Of a stretch of DNA of 64,000 nt, positions 22,901-35,477 are shown piece after piece. Numbering within the stretch: position 1 is the stretch's first letter; the number at the start of each line of letters is the position of its first letter. This DNA is from Neelides folsomi (taxonomy: Eukaryota; Arthropoda; Collembola; Neelipleona; Neelidae). The DNA is taken from assembly GCA_034687125.1 (NCBI GenBank), contig JAQGBZ010000042.1, positions 62,001 to 126,000 on the forward strand, read 5' to 3'. Under the pieces are notes generated by a model. That model worked only from the letters and a program-made list of their open reading frames with translations, did no database searches and was not told the origin of the DNA. The translations under genes and the position numbers were made by a program.

Positions 22901-25578
22901 GAAGTCAAACAGAGTCGGAGTTGGGATCATATATGTATTTTATATACAGAATTAAATGATAATTTCAAATTAATTCTCAAGCCCCACAATTGAGCTCAGT
23001 GGGATCCATTGCAAATAAATTAAAGGGGTTTTTCTCCTTTACTTCTCCCTGCCTCATTTTTTAATAAATTGGCCCTCCCTCCATTTACCTCCGCTGATAC
23101 TTTAATTTATAACTCCGACTCGACTCCGCCAATCTCCTTTTTCTCTCTCTCCATCCTAATTGTAATTAGGTACAGCTGCCTACACTTTTTATCTTTCCTA
23201 CTCCTCCATATGAAAAGGAGAATCTCTACGTGAGATCGCGGAGGCTGAGGGATCTGAGAAGCATCTTCAATCTTGAAAATGAGAAGGATTAAAAACCAAC
23301 TTCACACAGTCGTCTCCTTAATACGCTGGAGTCGTTTTCATAATGTAAGCATAAATATAAAGAAAAAAATAAAGTTCAAGTCACTCTCCGTTCCAACTCG
23401 TTGGAGCGAAAGAAATTATAAAATATAAGGACAAGGACTAATTTCTTTTTCAAGAATACTTCCATTATCTGATACATTTAAGATACGTAAAGTAAAGGTG
23501 ATTCTTCTCTTTAACAAAACCATATTTTACTTCCTCTGAAGTTATATAAACTTTTCGAGTATTATCAACTTGTGAAAAAATTCTATTCGCTATGAATCTC
23601 AATTTGTATTTCTGACTTTCCATACAAATCCAAATGAGTCGCGGTTCTTTCTTGGGATTATAAATGAGGATGTACGAGGGAACTAATTGTGAGTTTATGG
23701 TCATTTTTGTGTAATATGTGTAGCGGCAATCGCGTCATAACTGCCCATTATCCCATTCATAATTGTAATGATCAAATGCCTCCTTCAAACTCATTCCGCC
23801 AACTCATACACAAAGAGGAATTAGGCGAAAAATTAAACAGCCTTTATTAACGACTTCTCTATGAGGAAACTGTGAATAGAGATGAAAGAACGGATGCTTC
23901 TGATTTTTGTGTTTCGTTTAATTCAATTAACGTGTTCTTTAATAAATTGTGTAAACTCCTTTCAATATTATTATTATAACCATCATAACGACCCAACGTG
24001 TTCATTAAGGGGAAAAATAGCTGATAGAAAAAATAAACGGAGATTGCCATTGTTCATATTGGAGTTAAGTTATTAGAGGTTCTGGCCGCCTCCATTCAAA
24101 TTCAAATGAGTATGAAAAATGTTAAAATGAACAAAGGGAAAATGGCGGATATTTCCCATCTTCTCAATCTTGGGCTAACTCTTGGAGAGGAACCGTGAAT
24201 AACCAAGACTATGTCATTTCCTCCACACTCATTCATGCAGTCAAGCACGGAGGTTTATTGTAGAAGGAATCCTCCAGGGTCCATTTCCCCTCTTTTATAT
24301 ATCATTATACGACCAATTAAGAATTATCTACCCTTATCAGACACTTTCACATGTTCTACTACCTTTATCCTCCTCCATGAAAATTCTATTAAAAGTTTAA
24401 CGAACTGGAATTGAATTTTTCAATATAATGCGAGATGGATAAAAAAATTCCAAGTTTGTAATAATTTCTACACTCTTTGGCAGTTGAAGGATCCGACCCT
24501 CCAGTTTATGAAATTCTCTTTCAATAGTTTATAATGAAATCCACGCCTCTTCCTCTCAAAGATGTTCATAAATATGATTATAAATGATTATATACTTCAA
24601 ATGGAGCCTTCCCTCAATATTGTATGTAAAATTCTATATCTGGAAACACACCTTTACATATGGTACATGCTTGAATCTTTGGTTATATTGAATAAAGTAT
24701 TTATGATACTGCTTAACATTACACTGCGTGATAAATCCACACGTGCTATTTTAATTCATTTTGAATACCGGGTATATCCAGACAGATATAAGAGATAGAT
24801 ATGGGTGAAGTAAATGCACCTACGTCCTGCCTGACTTACGCAGATGGTGTGTTCCAAGGAGTATTTACGACAGGGTTCAGAATGACTGAGGAAATAAGGG
24901 AGTCTGTTGGGCCTGAAAGGAAACACCTACAGAACGAAACCGTCCAAGTCTTCTTCCTTTTCGAACCATGTGTGAATCAAAATATGTTTCATCATCGTGA
25001 ATTTAATCCTACTGGTCCCTTATCTCTCATATCCTAATTGTTTTCTACATCTTAAATAATTCTCTAATGCATTCAACAATACAACTCCTCTTCCACTACA
25101 AAGGTAATAAATAAATATACAGGTAACTATTAAATTAAATACTCTTCATTCCCATTTTCTCTATCTGTATTATAAATTATAAATTCTCCATAAAAATTTC
25201 TCAATACCAAATATCCAGGTTTTTCCACTCACCACATTTTATTTCATAATTCACTAATCCTCATAATATTTTAATAATTAATATTTATAATGAATGGATA
25301 GATTCCAATATAAAACCACACGTCGTTCACTAGATTGTTTAATAATTCTGCACGCAGATCAGTATTGGGCAAATACATGTAGATAAGTATGCAAAAAAAT
25401 GATTATGCTCATCAATTTAACTTTTATTTGCTCCTACTCATTGTTGTAGAAAGATAATAAAAAATGAGAGCAGATGGGAAGTAGGCGAAAGAATGAGTGG
25501 GGCGTGGATTATCAATTTGCTCAAATAATTTATCAGGAGCTTCTTTCATTCAATTTACATCAACCCATATGTACACAT

Positions 25579-25590
25579 GTGTGTGTGTGT
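25579..25590. repeat. (GT)6 microsatellite
   Basis: Six perfect GT units, preceded by an imperfect ACAC stretch. It lies in intron C-D with no coding context. Confidence 0.85.
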
Positions 25591-25996
25591 GCGGCTCTCA
25601 TTAAAATACTACAATGATAAAGGGAGAATTTGAAATAATAAAACTGATGAGAATCCAGACCAATTGGTTCATTTTAGAAAATAAGCCATCCTTCGCACAT
25701 TAAGTAAAGATAACGTTAACCCCTTCATAAAATGGACTTAAAACGTTCTATATCGCATATTTTCTCAATTTTGGGGCAAAAAACAAAGTCAAATGTTTCA
25801 ATGTCCTTCATTTCAACGATTTAATTCATGTTTTTTTTAAAAACACCTGGAATCTCCGTTTATCCTTGAAATGAAAATGTGCATCGCGAACAATTGTTAC
25901 CCAAAGTGCATTTTTCATTGAAAAGGGGTTAGTTTGAAAAACAATTGTTCTACATGCGTTTCAACTGGTCTGACATTTAAACTTCCATAGACGTAA

Positions 25997-26026
25997 CATG
26001 CACTAAGGATTCATCCTTAGTGCATG
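25997..26026. repeat. Perfect 14-bp inverted repeat with a 2-base centre
   Basis: CATGCACTAAGGAT is followed by TC and then its exact reverse complement. It could form a tight cruciform or RNA hairpin. It lies in intron C-D, just after an odd stretch (25700-25960) that repeats AACAATTGTT and an inverted TAACCCC motif. No function is evident. Confidence 0.8.
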
Positions 26027-27392
26027 ACTCCTCACGAAAACCCCTGAAAAGTTTTTCCCGAGACAGATGGATTTGTAAATGGAGGGGTCTAATGGGCGAG
26101 ACCGTAATTCCTCCTCACTATTTTTCGTCTTTTAACTTGACGCAGAGGATCCTATTTCCGGGTCAAACAGTGCCGTGTGAGTGTTTTCTACCTATTCACC
26201 ATTTCAACTCCCCACCAAACATTCGACATGGAGCAGCAGCTCTACGTAAAATCCTTCCAAGAGGAAACTGAGATGGACAGCTGGTGAACAAGTCACCTTA
26301 TGATCCATCTGTTTCCAGTCTCCTATAGCCATACCAATTATATCCATACAGTACATCCTCGTTTTCTACAAGTTTCATGCACAAAATTTGACTTCCTTGG
26401 CCATTTCACCTCTTCCGCTCCATGGTCCCATGCATAGACAAAATACATTACACATGTCTTGGTATTCAACTCTTGCGTGCCTATTTGGCCCTCGCATCAA
26501 CTCCCATCATGAACGATAACACATGACAATATTTGGTTGTATTTCCTCATAGCCCTGAAACTCCTCAACCCGATTTACAAATATCCACCGGGAAATGAGT
26601 TTGACATATAATTTCCATCTGTCATCAAATGAGATGATGGAATGGGAAATTCTTTTAAATTGGAAGTAGGTAAATCCCCTCAGCTCACAACAGCTCCTTC
26701 GCTTATAAGCCGTTGGGACGCGAAGGGATCATCGGGCATGAAAAGGAAAATCCTTATTATATCTAATAAGCAGATATGTAAAGCTATGGATAGGAAAGAG
26801 ACAGTGAGCAAAGCACTACGCCTCAATTGACATTCCAAGGAGGAAATCAAGTGGGCATCTGTCCTCCTTCATTTTTATCCTCAAGACGAGCGGAGGTGTA
26901 ATCCAAAGATTGGATTCTATTCATCGTCCAACTTGTAATGCTCAATGTAATGATCAATTCATTACTCCAATTTCTCATCTTTTAATTCTTTTAATCTCCC
27001 ACTCTTTCCATTCCACTTGACAATAGGAAAAGGATCATGTTGGAAATCTTCCTTAAGCAGATCATACAAATTCAAATATAATAAATTCAATGTCGTTCTT
27101 TTATATCCCTTTCCTCGTCCACTTAAATATTTTGCTTCACCAACATTAATTCAAAAGCCTCTTCTACCTCTTTCAAAGAGCAATTTTAACGAGGGTGGCT
27201 TAATTCAAAACAAGGTATGTTTACGAGCTAATAAAAGAGAGAGAAAGGAATCTCTCATGAGCTAAGCATTAAACCATTAATAAATAACATGTTATATTTA
27301 ACACTCATATACACATAAATAGGTATTAGACTGATAAAAACATTATGAAATGGGTTTTGGACAAAAGGAATGTGGGATTTATTTAAAATCTA

Positions 27393-27407
27393 CGTCGTCG
27401 TCGTCGT
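27393..27407. repeat. (CGT)5 trinucleotide repeat
   Basis: Five perfect CGT units in intron C-D. CpG-rich triplets stand out in this AT-rich region. No coding frame uses it. Confidence 0.8.
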
Positions 27408-30400
27408 GTTTGGAGATAATTAATTTTGAAAAATCACCTACTCCCCTATTTCCTGTTGTGTGCGGAATAATAAGGATTTGACACTCCCAAGGGTGAATAC
27501 TCAAAATAGATACTGAGGGATATACATTTATTATTGCATTTATGAAAGAATAATCAGTGTGTGCATTTAGCTGCTGATGGCTTGAACAAATACAAAATGT
27601 TTAACTTATGACCTTGTCCTGTTCATTAATCAACGAATATAAAAGACTCGATAACAAATAAAATTAGTAAAAGGCTCAATAAATCAATCATAAACTTATT
27701 GGCTGAAGGTGCTGATCCAAAGTCATGTTCTGCATTGATAAAAAATGAATTTATAACTTTAATAATTCATGTTCGCATTTATGCCATTAAAGAGTGGGCA
27801 GGGTGACGAAGGGAGTTGGAAGCTGAATAACTCTTTTAGTTTTATTCGAGTCGTAAAATGAAGAAGTAACTTGGTTGAACAATAACTTAGTACAGTACAT
27901 AGTTAAAGGGTTATATCAGCTAGCTCGAAGCGGAGCAATAAATAAAATTCTAATTTCTCTCTTTCTCGCCTCCAACTCTCACTCTCTCCATTTTTACCTT
28001 TTACGAGAGGAAGGAAGGCAATTAGAGCAAAATTTTATGGCCATGATGTCTTTTCCTGACCCAACTCCAGCGATCATCAAAGTGATTCAAAAAATGATCA
28101 TATGAGAATGTGAAGCATTTCCCTATACCTAACCCATTCTATTTATTTTGTTAGGTAGATGTCCTATATAAGCATACTATTTTTTATCATAAAGAAAGTC
28201 TTCAAAGTTTGAGTGTTAAGATTAGAAATCTCCTTTTATTCCTCTACTAGACTTATCACTTCTCTTATCTCAATAAACCCTTTTAAATTCTTATCTTCCT
28301 CATTTTGACCAATCTGACTTTGAACTACTTTTTAAGGAGAGAGATATGTGAGAAGGGACTATAAATCAACTCCTTCTTTTCCAACAAAAGGAAACCCTTT
28401 ATGAAATTTCAAAGTCAGGGAATTATCAATTATGTTAATGAACCAAAAGGGAGTAAAAATGTACACAAAAGATCAGGAGGCAAACAGTTGAATATTGTTA
28501 GTTGTAAAATATATAAAAAAGGCGCAAATGGCTTTTGAAAGTAAAGTCTGGTAAGAGCGGATTTATTTTTGCTTCAGCAAATGTTTGATTTATATTTTAA
28601 TATTGAATTATGCTCCTGTTCAAATAAACTTTAATCTCAGCCCACCTGTACACACCGTCAGGCCCAGTCGCCTTATCAGGGGCACCCTTTACGTAATACA
28701 AATAAATGAATCTTTTAAGTATTAATAAAAAAAATTCCCTATCTGGTTATGTAATGTTCCCTCACGTTTAATTTCACTAAAGACCTCACACGTTCACTGA
28801 TGTAACCTCGATAGAAAAAATATAGGTAATATTGACTAGATTGGTTTGATAATTGCCAATTAGATCTCTGAATCATGAATTGAAGCTCTAATAAATATTT
28901 ATCTCGAAAGGAACAACTTTGGAAATGAAAAGATGGTAATAGTCTCTGACACGAGTGCCGCAATTGACGTCCCAACACTTTCAAAAGGAGAACAACTGAA
29001 ATGCGTATGCGAACCCACAGAAATTCAATCTTGTAAATGATCAAATTGATATAAGATTTATGAGCACAAATATTGGGTATTAGATTTGCTCGTAACGAGA
29101 CAGCCTCCCCATTCTTGTAATATATAAAAGACCTAAATAATGAATTCGTGGAGTTCATCTAATCTCTAAACCATGACGTCGAGTGTGATCAATCATAACT
29201 TGAGAGTCAAATGTCACTATTTGAGCCAATGAACTCGCCTCATATAATAATTGAATGTGGCGTTGTGTGTTCCGCCCGTATTCTTGTCGTTTTTCATTCA
29301 TAAATTGAATTCGTGAATTGCGGAATGAAACCATACGTTGACATTTGATTTCCTCATTATTAAAATGCGTGGGTTCTCCTTTCCTCTCTGACCCATTGAG
29401 AAATTGAGCAGGGGGAAAAGCGTGTAAAAAGTAATTTAAAATCCTCAGCATGATAAGTGTACATACATATTTTACGTAACTGCCTTCAAATCCCCTTCAA
29501 ATGTCTTCAACCCCTCATTTTATGATCCCATGCAGTTAAAAATAAAAGTTTTTTAATTGGGAGAACAATGACGCGGGTAATTGAGCGGATCTTAACCTTA
29601 ATGAACTCCGGAAATTTGAACTCGATTAATGGGAATTCAGTGACAAATGGGATAAAATTCTAAATTTACAAAGTTCCTTTCATTTAAAACATGAATTAAG
29701 GATACCGACATGAGCGGGAAAGTTTTTAATTGATCCAACGCTTTCGTGTCCAACCTACACTAATTCGACAATATGCACCCTACATGCAGGCACTTAATAA
29801 TAATGAGTCAACTTCGATCCAACGAACAAACTTAATGTCAATGGTAATCCCAAACCAACTTTATGATCCGTGCAGGGGAGAGAAACCCTCCAAAGTACAG
29901 CAACTTACAAAGCATGTAGTAAAATACCTAAATGACCAAACATTTTATTCCTATTATGCATTATATGACTAATATTTTTCATCTCCGTCCCCCTCAATCA
30001 ATATTTGAAGGGAGTTACAAATTTTTTTCTCGTAGAAAAAAAACAATTTTCTAACGCCCGTTTGTGAACTCCACCTTCGACCGCTCGTTATAAAATCAAT
30101 TCGAGTGTCCGTTGAGATATTTGCATGAGGTGGGAAGTTGAGCATGGGAGAAGTCTGATAGGGGAGAGAGAAGGACGCCGTTTGTTGAGTCAATAGAAAT
30201 GTAAAGAGACTCTCCACCTCATCCAGGGGAAGCCAGGTGGACGACAAATGAAGGGCGAAGTCTTAAAATTTGTTCATCGGCCAAACGCAATTGAATATGC
30301 TAATATTCAAAAACATATCACTCAAAACCATCTTTACTTCAGGCGCGTGCCAATAATACGCCCAATAACCAATATGAAAAAATAAATAAAAAACTCCAAA

Positions 30401-33340
30401 TTGCAAACTTGTTCTGCTTTTCCGCCCTTTTCCTCAATCTTGAAGAAGAGTAATACAATGAGACCCGTGGACGTGTTTAATACACTCGAATTCATACAAT
30501 AGAATAGTTAATACCAATTTGATATAAGGCCGTTTACATAGAATAAATTTAAAAAATCCACTTCAAAAATCCACTTCAGGGTATTTGAATTGATTGAACG
30601 AAAGCGTGAAAATTGAATGGAATTCATTTTCAACCTCAACGGAATTCTCACAGACTTGTCGAATAATTTAGTAGCCATTTCTTCTCCTATACACTAACCC
30701 TATCAAAAAAATGCATCGAAGAGTAAATACAAAAATTCATACGAAGGTCACTATCTGGAACTTGTCATTTTCCCAAGGACTTCTTTAACGCCCAAATTGG
30801 TTTAAGAGCCAAAAGGTGCATTTTATCTATTTGTTAAACTCATGTGGACTCACTATCGATATTTCTTAAAAAAGCCAAAAATGACAAGATAATTCCATAA
30901 TAAGAGGACGATAAGTGTGTGTCTCTTTTTCCCAATCTTTTGGGTCAGGTTGCTCACGAAGTTGCATACTTAAAACGAGTCTGGCTATCAAATATAAGTA
31001 TGTACAAAAGATTGCAAATGTCTGGATGCATGTAGAGCAATGCGGGATAGCAAGTTCTTTATATATAACTACACAGGTACAACTAAATATATCATAAAAT
31101 GTATTCTTCAAGTATCTTTACATATTTCATATCCTTTATAGTTAATTCTTTACAATTGAAATCCTTCCTTGTCAAAGGAAGATTCATTGCAGGATCACGA
31201 TTCAAATTGTACGTGGCTTTCAGGGTCTTCTTCTTCATTGGTGACAGTGACAATTATCACAGTGGATTCACCAAATTCCCATCATGAAACTCATCTTTTA
31301 GTAGTCGGGTCGATTGTGTAGAAAAATGTGTCAATATGCCAAATGTCCCCTTTTTAAAATCTCTATTCAACGAGACAGACAATAGGCTATGCGACTTCCA
31401 TGCAGCAGTGATGAGACACGCGTTATGTAAAGGCCCACAATGGCAATTGATTCCTTCTTGCTTAATAAATTCTAAATAAGTAAACAAACAACGAGAAAGT
31501 GGCATTGAAAAATAGTCACACATGTTTAAAATGCAAGAACCGTTGGTTCTTAAAGTTGAACAAATCTATGGAGTTAAATGCAATTATCCTTCACTTATTT
31601 TTATAACATGATCATTGCAAAATCCCTAGCACTCATAAATAAGATATTAAAATTTGTATGAAGTGTAATTGACTCATCCGACATAGTTAAATCACAACTG
31701 TAAATCTTATAATTACATGTATTAACTCCTTGTCATATTGTAATACACGTCTTGTCAAAACATTCAAAACACTATTGTTTGCCATCCATACAAAATATAT
31801 CTATCTAGATATATATGTTATTTAATATTTAACCTTTTTAAATTAGTAATGTTTCGGATATTATCTTAAATGTTTATACTATAAATTTACTTATTTCCAT
31901 TAAATAGTGTAGATTTTCAATTTTGAAAGACTGGATGTAAATTCATCGTAGGTAGGTATTGAAAACTTTTTCACACCCAAATTGAATAGCTCGAGGTGTT
32001 TCCCAACACCTTCAACACCTCAAAATTTAAAATCACAGTTATGGATTATGGATGTGCGTGAGGGAGGATTACGATGAAGTTTTTTCTAAATACATTTCTC
32101 AAAAAGCTCTTTGGCCAACGATGGGAAAATATCCGTCTATATGGTCAATATTATATATAGCAAACAAATCCTGGTAATAATAATTCTCCTTAAGATTTTC
32201 AGTTGAGAATAGCTATTCGTGTTAAGAGTGATTCATGCTCTTCGCCTTGATCCGATGATGGAGTGTTTCTCCTATGGAACTGCTTATAAATATAAAAATA
32301 TCTTCCTTCACCTTCGCTCACAAAAGTGAGTTAAAGTCACGGTTACTCTCCTTCTCGTCCCTCCTAACTCATCATGATCATCCGCTATTGTAATAGCTCA
32401 GAGGTGAGGAAAAGGAAAATAAAAAATTTCCTTTTATATTAAATTACCCTTCCATGGAAGGAGAAGAAGGGACAACTCGGCGTCCATCCTCTAGCCAAGG
32501 CCAATAATAAAGAAAACGACTCCTTCTCATCTTCACTCGATTGAACCATGAGACTCCGGTAGTGTTGTATAAAGATATATTTTACAATGAGAGATAAAAT
32601 TGAAAAAGAAGCTAAAAGGATCCTAAGCTTCGCTTAAATAAAAAGATCAGACAATATTTATAATACACTTTTATATAACTACTTTTCCGTATATGTAAGT
32701 AATAATACCTACATTCTTAGTATTTTGAATCCCACAACCTCAAGTTATTATATGAACTCATGAAACTCGAAATTTACTCATTGTTGGAAAAAATCTTATT
32801 TTTTATCCCTCATAATTTTCATCCCAAGTGGGAAGACGTTGAAGTGAAGCGACGAGGCGTGCAATATTTGGGTAAATGATTTATTACGTTTGTTCCCTCA
32901 AAAAACCTTTTTCAACGTGGATTTAAGCATAAATTTAATGAAATATTCCAGTGACGGGAGCCTCATTGTGCTCTATTACTGTAAGATCATTATAAAAGAG
33001 AAAAATCTAATGAAAAAAACGGAATCCGTCCTTGCCCTTATGATGATACCGAAGGATCCTTCACCTCTTTTGAGTCTTTTCAATTCCTCTACGATGTATG
33101 GATGTATTGTATACCATAGTTATGAATTTATGTATAGATTACATTATGCATTCCAGCTCCTCCACAGCCCAGCACTCTTCCTTGACCTTTCCATATGGTT
33201 GAATTTGAGCAAGTCAAGATGAATCAAAGCGACGGCCAAACAACTATTTAGCCTATCTAATACATCCTCTGTATCATGATCTTTGACATTAGATGCAAGT
33301 AAGCGTAAATTGAAAATGAAACATTCTTTGTAATACATAC

Positions 33341-33535
33341 CTTTCCCAAGAAGTATTTCCTATAAGCAAGCGCCGTCTCATCTTGATCAATCTTTGGCTT
33401 TGGGAGGCTCACAGACGTTGTAGAGAATTCTGGAGGGCTTTCTGACCCCGCACCTTCAACCCAATAACCGCCGCGACGAGGTAAAACGACCATTGGGAAT
33501 GGTTCTGGCCCATTCAAAACCTCCTCGAGCAGCTC
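33341..33535 (-). CDS. RAP1GAP: RAP1GAP exon C: start of the Rap-GAP region
   Basis: Sixty-five codons (about residues 75-139), phase 0 at both ends, lie between a TTTCAG acceptor and an AAG|GTATGT donor. The core FPMVVLPRRGGYWVEG aligns with the mammalian Rap1GAP segment FPLILLPQFGGYWIEG, and the end YRKYFLGK matches YRKHFLGK. This is the conserved entry into the Rap-GAP module, which is part of the dimerisation subdomain in the human structure. The middle, about residues 100-130, is a poorly conserved Ser/Pro-rich loop, as it is in other family members. The family match is strong because two separated motifs occur in the right order and spacing. Confidence 0.95.
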
Positions 33536-35366
33536 CTGAAATAAAATTCACAATAGAATTTAATTCACTTGTTATTCAAGTTTAACCAAAATTCTAAATG
33601 TTTTATGACCATTTTATATTCAACCAATGTCTTTCAAGACTCCCATTTGAATATCTGTTAAACCATCTCTGACTTCAAATCTCTTCACATTTAGAGTTTA
33701 TACAATTTACTTGTAATGTTAGAGAAAAATTATCGTCATTGCAAATCTCATAAGTATACTTATGTAAAATAATAATCATCGGGGAAAAAATGTTGAAAGT
33801 GAAGGTGAAATGGCCAGGGAAATTTAAAAAATCGTGACACCCTCGACCTTCTCCCTTATTAGTCAAAATGCTCAAAGTGAGTCATATCTTTCCATCCCAT
33901 CCCTTTAGCTGTCTTCTCCAGATTTAACTCCATTAACGAGTTGAGGGCAAAGGATTGATGTTCCTTTTACCTCCTTTTATTATACCCTCATTAAATCTCC
34001 ACTAAATATTTATTAATGTCAATGGGAATCGGCCAAGCCCAAAATTAGGTAGATTTTCGAATCCTATTCTAAACAAGTAATATTAATCTTACAAGTAAAA
34101 GCTCTAAAAGTGTTTCAGTGCACAGATTGATGCTTCATCGCTTCCACCTCTTTTTCACTTCCCATTCTTTACTCCTCCCTAATCTCAAATCCTCAGATGA
34201 CAAAATGCATTTAACACCAAACTGCATTTAACATCTTCAACCCTGAGTGAGTTAGAATGGGAAATGAAGTTTTTTCTTATCTAACTCAACGGACATGACA
34301 ATGAGGTCGTCAGTTGTTAATTTGAGATAAAACTCCGACGTTGAAATAAATAAAACTCGCTCGTGCACTCAGAATTCAAATCTAAACTTTCTCACCCACA
34401 CCCAAAGAACCAAACCACGAGAATCCCAAGTGTCTACTATGGTAGAAGGAGTCATATATTTGAAGGTGGGATTGAGTAACTGCGCCTTTTCAAATCTCAT
34501 TGTGAAATCCCTTGTAACACAATAAAAAAGCCATTTGAATGGCCAGGTCCAAAGGAGTGGATGTGAACAATTTGGATTTTTACTGGAAAGAATTAAGGAG
34601 GTCCTCATTTTAAACATTTATTTCATGTGAGTCTCCAAGTGAGTTTCTCAATTATTCACGGGAAGGTCTCTCATGAGAACCCCATGGACTCCGACCGGTG
34701 TGTATATACAAAGTGTGTGTATGTATTCTATGTATACACTTTGAGCCTCTTCAACTTCTCCGCCTCTTTCTTCTCTCTACCTGACATGGAAAACCAGTGC
34801 AGAGTCCCTGGGAGTCATAGGGGAATAATGATCGTTTCCACAATAAAACTTCCCTCATTCCCTACCTTAATGATCTCCTTTTGGAGGAGCCATTAGTGAG
34901 ATCCTTTCGCAACTTAAGAACATGTCAAAATAGCATACAAATTCAAAATAATGTTATATACGTTTTGTACCTAATAATATAATTTGTTTTTATATAACAT
35001 TCAAATTTATTGTTGTTTGCAATTTCTCCCAAGTCGAAATTCTGAGCATTCTGAGAATAAAGAACGCCAAGGAATTTCGAAACATGTAAGATTGCAAATC
35101 TTTTTAATGGTTGTTAAAAGAAATCAAGAATAAATTGAAGAATGTAAAAACTGAATGTGAGTTTTAAATATATCGTTTGTATTTTTTTCAAATCATCCTG
35201 CCTGGCGGCTCTCTTGGTTGAAACATCATCGAAACAACAACTCGATGAAAAATGTGTTTGGAATTGAGTTCTTAATTGAAAGATGTAGGCTTTTAAGTGG
35301 ATCAATCCTTATTGTTAGTGAATAATTGAATATAATAAAAGGGTCATAAACTAGTTTAATGTGTAC
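33536..35366 (-). other. Intron B-C of RAP1GAP (1.8 kb)
   Basis: Bounded by a GTACAC donor and a TTTCAG acceptor. I looked here for a GoLoco-coding exon on the minus strand and did not find one. No repeat or RNA gene is evident. Confidence 0.8.
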
Positions 35367-35477
35367 CTTCGAGGGCGGCGGTGACTGTGGCGAAGTTGAA
35401 GAAGAACCCCCGGAGGAGCAAGATTGTGAGGTCATGTTCGGTCCTCCTGGTGACTTGCTCCCATCCTCTCGCCCCGA
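35367..35477 (-). CDS. RAP1GAP: RAP1GAP exon B: Ser/Pro/Gly-rich linker
   Basis: Thirty-seven codons in phase 0 at both ends lie between a TTGCAG acceptor and an AAG|GTACAC donor. The sequence (about residues 38-74) begins SGREDGSKSPGGPN and continues through Ser/Gly runs to SPQSPPPSK. It is much richer in G and C than the surrounding intron and its codons avoid stops, which supports coding. It has no recognisable domain and is probably a disordered linker with several Ser-Pro sites that could be phosphorylated by proline-directed kinases (inference). It precedes the Rap-GAP region directly, at the place where mammalian Rap1GAP has GoLoco-linked sequence. It might be an alternatively used exon, since skipping it keeps the frame. 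Confidence 0.68.

Larger units (their letters stand above)
13888..33340 (-). other. Intron C-D of RAP1GAP (about 19.5 kb)
   Basis: Bounded by a GTATGT donor and a TTTCAG acceptor. It holds the TACTCC inverted-repeat element at 16061-16986, a 30-bp palindrome at 25997-26026 and small GT and CGT microsatellites. Open frames such as plus 14629-15081 (150 codons), plus 20350-20724 and minus 28739-29158 show no domain, no splice-supported partners and no compositional shift, and I do not call them genes. Confidence 0.85.
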
